In this document: one piece after another, positions 57,073 through 64,000 of the stretch | Layout: each line of letters starts with the position of its first letter | Position numbering within the stretch: the stretch's first letter is position 1 | DNA from: Ochromonas danica | Lineage: Eukaryota > Sar > Chrysophyceae > Chromulinales > Chromulinaceae | Reading direction: 5' to 3' | NCBI GenBank assembly: GCA_015146655.1 | Contig: VKHL01000068.1 | Coordinates: 86,088 to 150,087 of the forward strand | Length of the DNA stretch: 64,000 nt | The notes under the pieces: generated by a model | What the model was told of the DNA's origin: nothing | What the model saw: only the letters and a program-made list of their open reading frames with translations | The model's database searches: none | Made by a program: the position numbers and the translations under genes

Positions 57073-57500
57073 GTTTTGTCACCTCGGCTGTCTGGTATGG
57101 TGGCATGCCAGATTTCCAGATTTGGAGAGTTAGGATGGCCAAACATCGCTTTCACTTGTAGCAAATCCGTAAATGTTCCAGCCGTCTGCGGTAATGATGA
57201 TCCATAGATCCAGCAGCTCCGGAGCAACCACATGATGGGTTACAGTAATTCTATGGGACATGGCAAAGCATGTCTGTTAGAGGTATTGTTAACTTAGACT
57301 AGGAAGTTTAGTCTAGAAGGGTAGTTGTAGTCTAGTCTTGTAGTGATTTGATTGTGTGCACCGGTGTGTCTGTGCCAGGACACTCGACTACCACATTTAA
57401 GGACAAGTTATTGAAGATTAGGAGAGAGATTAGTAACTTGAGCACAGACAAGATTTCTACATTGCGATGTTGAAGGTTTTGATACTTGCTACACATATCA
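57073..57500. repeat. Direct-repeat copy 1 (spacer part)
   Basis: The sequence from about 57104 to 57348 is nearly the same as 60067-60288, and the part from 57373 on matches 60444 on. It includes the CCAGATTTCCAGATTT promoter-like word upstream of the SAC gene. Compared with copy 2, about 140 bases are missing or replaced near 57349-57372. Confidence 0.85.
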
Positions 57501-57507
57501 AAAGTAT

Positions 57508-57726
57508 TCACTTCTTCTTGGGCAAAGGCTTGGTGTTCAAAGTGTAGTCAATCTGGTTGTCTCCATCTTTGACAACAATCTTGTAAATATTTCCAACTTC
57601 TTCTTCCCAGCCTACGTGGTGTAATGATGCCTCTTTTCCTTTCTTTTTAAAAATGTACTTGATTATATTACTAATGGATGGCTTGGAAGAGCTTTTTGCG
57701 TCAACGAAGCTAATGTAACATAACAC
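57508..57726 (-). pseudogene. Truncated copy of the 3' end of the 664-residue gene
   Basis: The last 28 or so codons (EVGNIYKIVVKDGDNQIDYT and on to PLPKKK) are identical to the end of the gene at 60580..62710, and the identity continues into the 3' flank. Upstream of that, the reading frame encodes an unrelated Lys-rich stretch and runs into the glycosyltransferase 3' end. It is thus a broken duplicate, part of the direct repeat that flanks the glycosyltransferase gene. Confidence 0.75.
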
Positions 57727-57753
57727 TGTAAGTCCACAATAATACAGCTTGAA

Positions 57754-59763
57754 TTAAAAACTAACTTCCTCCCAATGTGGTGCCACAATTTGATGAGCCC
57801 AACGATTATGTTCTTTCCATCCAGGATAGGTCACCGAGCTATTCACCGCACGAGTCAAATAAGCACCCCATATATGAAAAGTTGACCAACATAACACAAA
57901 ATCATCACATTGCATCATATATTGCAAATGTTTCATGGTTTGGTCAATATTACGACGATCTCCTGGCCAAACCATCAACTCCTGACGTTTTAGAAATGGT
58001 CGAATCTTCTCTGCTAATTGCTCTCCACTACCGTCATTCCCAAAAATATGAACTGTATGATCATCACGTAAAATTTTAGGAAGTGCTTTCTCATAGTATC
58101 TCATAGCGATTGCTTCCCATTCAGGATGTGACTCTTCCTTCCCACCACAAACACCAATCATCAAATTGCGACCAGAATATTTCTTCTTCCACTCAGAACC
58201 AACATATGATTCCAAACGATTGCGAAGAAGAGGTGCAAAGGGATAAATATCTTTTCCTTGCATTATTACCCCTTCTACTGCGATAGAGGAAGTCATATTC
58301 TTTTGGTCAGTAATGGCAGGTAAGTCTTGGAAGCGATGAAGAGTGACGGTCTCACCAACTGGTTGGCAATCGCGTGATTCAAAAGCATCCATCATGATTC
58401 GATCTAAACCAGGATGATCCCAATAAGCAACGGAAGTATTTCGAGATATGGATGCATCTTGTAGTTGTGTCGGCATCACATATGGGACTCCCAGCTGATA
58501 TGCTCGAGCCACAACTGCACCAATTGCAAACAATTGATTACCGATTTGGCCCGAAACAGATTTCAGAATTAAGCATGGTGGTTTGTGAATAGCATCTTCT
58601 TGCTTGCCATAACGATCGAACATGTGGCGATGTGCAAGATTCTCTTTGACAAACCAAGGGGCGCTAATGTCGTCTGATTTCTGATATTTTAAGACAAGAA
58701 CAGATCTTTCCAATAATTCTACACCCGAATGTGCATGATTAGCAATATAGGTCAACTCATTATACGGAGCTCGATTTGTTTGTGCTTCAGCATAGGACAT
58801 GAGTTTCATTCGAATAAAATGAGGACTACCAAAATAGGACAAATGCCATCCATGCATGAAGTCTTCTGTTACGACTTTTCTTCGCATTACATTATCTTGC
58901 ATATCTTGCATCGACCATTGAGAACCAACAAGATTACCAGGACAAGCTGAACGTTTGAAATTGTGAGATACAGCAGGCCAATGAAGAGAGTAATGATGAG
59001 TTCTGGTGGTAAAACCTGTGCATTGATTGCCATAGTTACAATAACGCAATGATCGTAGCCAGTGACGATCAACTATCTCATCCGTGTCGCTCATCATGAT
59101 CATGTCATTTGCTTGAGGTCCACCAGGAATAAATTGTACCAGAGAATTGCGAGTATTAATCTCACAACTAAAAGATGCCGTACGAAATGCATCCACATTC
59201 TTTTCATGAGTTCGGGAAGTAGCTTGAATGCACTGTGCACGAGTTGATGATCCATCAACATAGATGATCTTATGAATAAAAGATGCTAATCGTTCTCCAG
59301 CAAAAGCAGGAAAAGATCGTGTTTTAGGCTTACCTGTGAATGTAACCTCATCCTCATACACGATAAACAAGTCTACAATATCTGCTAGTTCATAGACACG
59401 AGCTTCCATAATATCAAATTCACTGTTAAATAAAGTAACATCAATAATACGTCCAGTTAAAGCTCCATCACGCTTTTTTCCCCATCCACAATTTACAGGG
59501 TTAGACAAAGTCTTAGCTGGAGGTACAGTGTGGAGAGAATAAGCGATCGGAGGAACAGAACGAAATTGATTCACATAATAGGCTAAAGTTTGATTGCTTG
59601 CCTCCCAGTTTGCTATCGCACGATTCTCTGCAGCTTGAACAACATGGTTTGGACAAAGAATAGAATAAAGACATAGAAGACAGAAAGGAGACCATAGCCA
59701 TAAAAAGGATGGTGATAGGATAGATGAGGACAAGAGAGTGGAAAAGAATAAAGACAGTAACAT
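57754..59763 (-). CDS. GT17 - GT11 glycosyltransferase fusion
   Basis: One exon encodes 669 residues from the ATG at 59763; an in-frame ATG at 59814 and a GTG farther up would extend it. A hydrophobic N-terminal segment (LLSLFFSTLLSSSILSPSFL) gives a type II Golgi topology. The first half is family GT17: RIIDVTLFNSEFDIMEARV, EVTFTGKPKTRSFP and the metal-binding MMSDTDEIVD. GT17 members add bisecting or terminal GlcNAc to mannose of N-glycans. The second half is GT11-like (alpha-1,2-fucosyltransferase): SVSGQIGNQLFAIGAV and QCDDFVLCWSTFHIWGAYL. The HxRRGD motif that GT11 uses to bind GDP-fucose reads IGVCGGKEESH, so the acceptor or donor must differ or the domain is inactive. The gene is flanked by direct repeats. 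Confidence 0.85.
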   Translation of the reverse strand: MLLSLFFSTLLSSSILSPSFLWLWSPFCLLCLYSILCPNHVVQAAENRAIANWEASNQTLAYYVNQFRSVPPIAYSLHTVPPAKTLSNPVNCGWGKKRDGALTGRIIDVTLFNSEFDIMEARVYELADIVDLFIVYEDEVTFTGKPKTRSFPAFAGERLASFIHKIIYVDGSSTRAQCIQATSRTHEKNVDAFRTASFSCEINTRNSLVQFIPGGPQANDMIMMSDTDEIVDRHWLRSLRYCNYGNQCTGFTTRTHHYSLHWPAVSHNFKRSACPGNLVGSQWSMQDMQDNVMRRKVVTEDFMHGWHLSYFGSPHFIRMKLMSYAEAQTNRAPYNELTYIANHAHSGVELLERSVLVLKYQKSDDISAPWFVKENLAHRHMFDRYGKQEDAIHKPPCLILKSVSGQIGNQLFAIGAVVARAYQLGVPYVMPTQLQDASISRNTSVAYWDHPGLDRIMMDAFESRDCQPVGETVTLHRFQDLPAITDQKNMTSSIAVEGVIMQGKDIYPFAPLLRNRLESYVGSEWKKKYSGRNLMIGVCGGKEESHPEWEAIAMRYYEKALPKILRDDHTVHIFGNDGSGEQLAEKIRPFLKRQELMVWPGDRRNIDQTMKHLQYMMQCDDFVLCWSTFHIWGAYLTRAVNSSVTYPGWKEHNRWAHQIVAPHWEEVSF

Positions 59764-60066
59764 CACAGAGTCATAAGTCTTTAAAGTAGGCCTACTATCT
59801 GGCCGTGGCGGCATATCTGGTCTTGGGACTTTTAGGCCATATCTCACTCATTTAAGGCCACGTGGCCGCCATGGCCCATAGGCCTGCCAAATATGCGACT
59901 TTTGAAAGAGTAAAGTCGACAATACAGGGTTTCAACTATCAAAACTATGGAACCGTGGCCTAGGACCAATGGCCCAATTCCAGGACATGGTATAGGACAG
60001 ATGGCGGCATGGCCTAGATGGCGTGTGGCTTTGAGCCACCCTAATTCTATGTCTGGCCTGGGGGCA
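59764..60066. other. GGCC-rich spacer upstream of the glycosyltransferase
   Basis: TGGCCG, GGCCAC, GGCCGCCATGGCC, GGCCTA and GGCGGCATGGCC words crowd 59785-60060. They make short palindromes, a composition unlike the rest of the window. This stretch should include the promoter of the glycosyltransferase. No gene is seen. Confidence 0.5.
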
Positions 60067-60579
60067 TGCCAGATTTCCAGATTTGTGATGGCCAAACATC
60101 CCTTTTACTTGTAGCAAATCCGGAAATGTTCCAACCGTCTGCGGTAATGATTATCCAGCAGCTCCGGAGCAACCACGTGATGGGTTACAGTAATTCTATG
60201 GGACATGGTAAAGCATGTCTGTTAGAGGTATTGTTAACTTAGACTAAGTAGTTTAGTCCAGAAGGGTAGTTGTAGTCTAGTCTTGTAGTGTGCCCGTTGA
60301 GTTTATTGAGAGTGATTAATTGAGTGCAATTGAGCAACTGTTGAAGAGAATGCAAGTGGAAGATGAGGGGAGCAATGTAAGTCGAACTCTTGCACGCTGC
60401 ATTCTTGTGCATTTTAGAAGCTGCCCAACTGTCGATTATGCTGAGGCCAGGACACTCGACTACCACATTTAAGGACAAGTTATTGAAGATTAGGAGAGAG
60501 ATTAGTAACTTGAGCACAGACAAGATTTCTACATTGCGATGTTGAAGGTTTTGATACTTGCTACACATATCAAAAGTAT
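60067..60579. repeat. Direct-repeat copy 2 (spacer part)
   Basis: This matches 57104-57500 (copy 1) closely, with an extra stretch of about 140 bases at 60289-60440. The repeat continues into the last coding bases of the 664-residue gene up to about 60675. Confidence 0.85.
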
Positions 60580-62710
60580 TCACTTCTTCTTGGGCAAAGG
60601 CTTGGTGTTCAAAGTGTAGTCAATCTGGTTGTCTCCATCTTTGACAACAATCTTGTAAATATTTCCAACTTCCTCACTGATCACGATATTACTCAATCGA
60701 TCTCTGATAAAGGAGCTGATATCAGGATATTCCTCAGAAGTTGCTACAACCACCACCCAAGAGTGTTGAATGGCTTTGCAGATGCGGCGAGGGATGGTTC
60801 GCTTCGTGTCTTGTGAGCGTGGCTGGATGGTGGCATCCTCACAAGAAGAATCATCCATCTCAGTTTCAGCAGTACAAAGAACACCGATATAGCAACCACG
60901 AACTCTCCCCACCATCCAGAGCATTCCATTCAAAAAGTCAGCTCTGCGCAAGAAGCGGAATATTGATTTGGAGGGATATGTGCCATCCACCACAAGTCGG
61001 CCTTGCTCATTGCCAAAATTGATATGTTCAATGAGCTGCTCATTCAACTCTTCTCCTTCGAAGTAAGGTCTGGGCCAGAAAAGACGCACACTGAAAGGAA
61101 ACAAGCTCTAATCGTATACAAGATACAGAAATTGAGATTATCAAACATAATCAAGCATGGAATAATAATAAACCTTACCCCTGTAATCAAGCTGTTTCCT
61201 AGAGTTTTCGGAGTAATGTAAGTGGCAACAAGCAGTCCATCTCGTTGTTGAACTGCCGGACTATGGGTGTTGTGCAATCCGAATTTCATGATCCCTTCCT
61301 TGCCAGTTCCTGCCTGAAACATCAATGCCACCGATTAGCCACCTCGCAATATTTCATAGACTTCTTAAAATAAACTACCTGAGTCCACACTGGAACACCT
61401 GAAATGTTAGCCATCCAAGGAAGTTGTTGGAAACCTGCGAGATGCACATTGTACAGATCGAAAGAAGACAATAGCAAGCCTTGACGAGGATTCTTGAAGA
61501 CATTCAATTTGATTCCTAAATACTGTTGCCCCAAGGCGAACATATGATAAGTTTCAGAGGTGCCTTGGACGAAGTTATCTGATAAGAAAGACAAGGCCAA
61601 TGGCCACAGATGGGTGTTGTTACCGAGATGCTTGCAGCGTTGATACTCTCTAGTCTTACGAATCATAACTGGATGAGTAATTAGCCCAGCAGACCAATAC
61701 AAGGGGACATTCTCATCCTTCTTCTCAGTCGAGAAGGCGTTACAACCATAGATCGCAGGCAACTCTTCGAGTGTATGATTTAGCTTCAGCCCACGAACAA
61801 AACCTACAAAATAGAGTGCATCATAAGCCTCCTTTGACGGTCTCCATGATGAATAAGCCAGGAAGTCAGCTAACTGGGAGGTGCCCGCTTCATCCTGCGA
61901 TTTGCCCACAATCAAGTTGACTAACTGGTTTATGTTGTGGCCGAAGTTGCGCTGACGAGTTCGTTCGAAAGCTCTTGCACTGGCAGAGAGATTTGCTACA
62001 CCATGTAGAGGGTCAGTACACAGCATGACATGGTAGACAATCCGATTGATCAGACGTGCAGCTTTTTCACGAACATTCAGGTCAGATGCAAAGTCGAAGA
62101 TATTCAAGAGTGCTGACATGGTGTACGGCAAGTAAACATGTGAGTTAACCTCATAGACACCATTAAAGCGGCTATCAAGATGAATATCCAAATACTTGAG
62201 GAAGATGCTAGTCACCACGGCAGCATTGCTGTCCAACCCAGGCAGTCCCTCAGAGGCTGTTGTAGTCGAGGAGCGGCTTTGACAGTATTGATAGTAAAGA
62301 TAGGCAGAGCTCAAGGTCATAAAGATATGATTTTCAGACCAGAAGACCATTTTATCGATGTTCTGCGTAGGCTTCTCATCCGTGACGGGCCAAAAGGGAA
62401 AAGTTCTCAAAGCCTGACAGATACGCTCCTTGGATTCATGGATTTGTTGCTGAATCTTGGCATCAGAAAATTTGCTTTCATCAAGAAAGAGTATTCGAAT
62501 GAGGCAGATCATAGAGAAATCACAGTTTCCCTCGCAGTTTCGGATATTTCGTGTGGCTTTGTTGACAAAGGGTTGATCCACATCTCCTGTCTCATAGGCG
62601 ATAGTAATGAAAGCATTTTTATCTCCAAGTTTACCCTTGGTGACATTGCGAAGTTCTAACAGACGAGTATTATACTCTTCTAGATGTTTCGTATAATTTT
62701 CTTCGTCCAT
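60580..62710 (-). CDS. Conserved-looking protein of unknown function, 664 residues
   Basis: Exons 62710..61379, 61313..61179 and 61107..60580 join in phase. The N-terminal two thirds are helical with Trp/Tyr-rich turns (TFPFWPVTDEKP, HIFMTLSSAYLYY, LADFLAYSSWRP), which suggests an alpha/alpha toroid. The C-terminal third is beta-rich with LFPFSVRLFWPRPYFEG and HSWVVVVATSEEYPD. No signal peptide or membrane span is seen, so it is likely cytosolic. I do not recognise the family. The acceptor at 61108 rather than the closer one at about 61092 is needed to keep the frame. The 3' end and flank are copied at 57500-57603. Confidence 0.75.
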
Positions 62711-63076
62711 CTTGTCTTTCGTTCAATCTTTCTTTGCCTTCATTCAAGACCAGCAACAACAAAACGAGTTTTTTGGGGGTTATTTTAGATGCTTTCCCGC
62801 GCAAATATGCCTATCCGCGCAAAATGTCGCTGTCCATGTCCTCTTGTTACTTTGTTCATGATCGACCCACCACCCTCTTCACATTCAACATTCATTGCCT
62901 TATTGGCGTCTTTGACACCAATAAGAGGGGCAAGTGGAATTGATAAGAGCCCTGAACCGGATTGGGTTGTTTAGCTCCAACTAATTAATTGGATCCTGCT
63001 AGTCTACTCATACTCTGGCAGTCAGTCGGAGAGTTTTGATGGTTGGTCTGAGATCTTCGAAGGTCATCAGAAAAGA
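62711..63076. other. Spacer, 5' side of the unknown gene
   Basis: Divergent spacer between the 664-residue gene and the plus-strand pseudogene. An open frame at 62734..62943 exists but has no recognisable character. Nothing else is supported. Confidence 0.4.
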
Positions 63077-63300
63077 ATGAGACGGAATATCCTGAATATG
63101 CTGCTTTTAGTGGCTCTATTAAGTCTCAACCTTCGTCCACTTCATAGCTCTTTAGCGTAGGAAATACACGAGCACGAGAGAAACTGCACTTCAAAGGTTG
63201 CGCGTTATTCGAATCAGATATCTGGTATGGGCAGTAATCTTCACGTCTGGACGCAGGCTGTTTGGGACGCAGTGATACATAGATCAGCGTCAACTTGAGG
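63077..63300 (+). pseudogene. Broken copy of the secreted protein at 63679
   Basis: The ATG at 63077 opens a signal-peptide-like frame (MRRNILNMLLLVALLSLNLR) that hits an in-frame TAG at about 63158. After the TAG the same frame resembles the downstream gene: SNQISGMGSNLHVWTQAV, but Cys codons are changed to Arg or Trp. It then ends in TGA near 63298. Compared with the gene at 63679, about 60 bases are missing. It is a tandem duplicate that has lost function. Confidence 0.7.
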
Positions 63301-63678
63301 CGGATAACCCATCATTCATAAGGAGAAACGTTCAGAGCGTAATATGACCTATCAGCGATAATGTAGAGAACATTACTTTGGTCACACTGCAGCACTAGGA
63401 ATTCGAATTCCTATGTAAACAATTCCAATCTAACTAATTCCAATTCAAAATTAGTTCATCATTGCGAGATTGAGTTCAACAATTTCTTTTACGTTTTTCA
63501 AGCGGAATTGAAGATGCTGGTAACTGGTACAGTAACTTTATGCTGGAAATGAGGGTTTGGAATGAGAGCTCCCTCTCCACCGAATACAATCGACTTTCAG
63601 ATTCGGTTTTCACACCTTCATCTCAGCAAAGTGCGACTTCAAGGTCAGCCCGAGACGGTCGAAGGTCATCAGAAAAGA
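63301..63678. other. Spacer between pseudogene and gene
   Basis: No gene is supported. An ORF at 63540 overlaps the real start in another frame. AT-rich words AATTCCAATT repeat near 63405-63445. Confidence 0.4.
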
Positions 63679-64000
63679 ATGAGATCTGGATTGGATTTCC
63701 TGAATATGCTGCTGCCTATGGCGGTTCTATTAAGCCTCAACCTTATTGTCCAGTCCCGATCTGAGCACTTGACGCATGAGCTGAATAATGTGTGGATAAA
63801 TCGTTCACTTCACAGCTCTTCTTTAGCGAAGGAAATACACGAGCACCAAAGTAAGTGCACTTCAAAGGTTGCGTGTTATTCGAATCAGATATCTGGTATG
63901 GGCAGTAATCTTCACGTCTGGACACAGGCTGTTTGTAATGCAATGCAGGCGGGTGAAACCTTAATTCAGTCCGATGAGAACTGGATCTGGAACGACAAAG
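63679..64000 (+). CDS. Secreted protein, partial at window end
   Basis: The frame opens with MRSGLDFLNMLLPMAVLLSL, a signal peptide or type II anchor, and stays open to the end of the window (107 codons). After a short stem (SEHLTHELNNVWINRSLHSS) it reads CTSKVACYSNQISGMGSNLH, VWTQAVCNAMQAG and ENWIWND. Several Cys and the GMGSNLH segment look like the start of a luminal enzyme domain, possibly a glycosyltransferase, but the family is not clear to me. A GTAAGT lies inside CAAAGTAAGTGC near 63857 and could be a donor; reading through keeps the frame and matches the pseudogene copy, so I treat it as coding. Confidence 0.65.
   Translation, partial: MRSGLDFLNMLLPMAVLLSLNLIVQSRSEHLTHELNNVWINRSLHSSSLAKEIHEHQSKCTSKVACYSNQISGMGSNLHVWTQAVCNAMQAGETLIQSDENWIWNDK

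Overview
The window is nuclear DNA of a eukaryote with small, densely packed genes. Almost every multi-exon gene has short GT-AG introns (about 40 to 150 bases), intergenic spacers are short and many gene pairs are divergent. Several features suggest a flagellated heterokont (stramenopile) alga. Three proteins start with a signal peptide plus a basic stretch, like the bipartite plastid presequences of secondary-plastid algae. There is a very long Ala-Pro-Thr/Ser repeat surface protein of the kind common in ochrophytes, and there are homologues of ciliary proteins (CCDC103, nicolin-1). This assignment is inference; no rRNA or plastid gene is present to prove it.

Layout. 0.5-2.9 kb: two tandem minus-strand PAS genes related to LOV domains but lacking the photoactive cysteine. 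3.3-14.3 kb: ribosomal protein eL18, a 1,848-residue WW/SR protein, SDHAF2, an AT-hook protein, an ammonium transporter and nicolin-1. 14.8-20.9 kb: an extraordinary histone deacetylase locus in which the catalytic domain is split by an insertion of about 1,000 residues that includes a PHD finger, and in which one in-frame TAG interrupts an otherwise continuous spliced reading frame. 21-30 kb: a putative plastid protein, a COPI-associated-type membrane protein, a secreted five-repeat cysteine protein, DAD1, an inositol 5-phosphatase and a duplicated membrane protein. 30-48 kb: WDR46/UTP7, a methyltransferase, a USP22/Ubp8-type deubiquitinase, CCDC103, an NSUN-type RNA methyltransferase, a TPR-DNAJC8 fusion, TANGO6/RTP1, a plastid-type alpha/beta hydrolase and a coiled-coil protein. 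48-54 kb: an MPDU1-like PQ-loop protein, a decayed ORF, the repeat glycoprotein and a small coiled-coil gene. 54-64 kb: a SAC phosphoinositide phosphatase, a GT17-GT11 glycosyltransferase fusion flanked by direct repeats, a 664-residue unknown protein, and a tandem pseudogene/gene pair of a secreted protein that runs off the end.

Most genes are unrelated housekeeping functions, as expected for a compact eukaryotic genome. Loose themes are cilia (nicolin-1, CCDC103), phosphoinositides (5-phosphatase, SAC), glycosylation and secretion (DAD1, MPDU1-like, GT17-GT11, TANGO6) and chromatin (HDAC, Ubp8-like). Exon boundaries were derived by hand from GT/AG sites, reading phase and family similarity recalled from knowledge; no database search or transcript was available.
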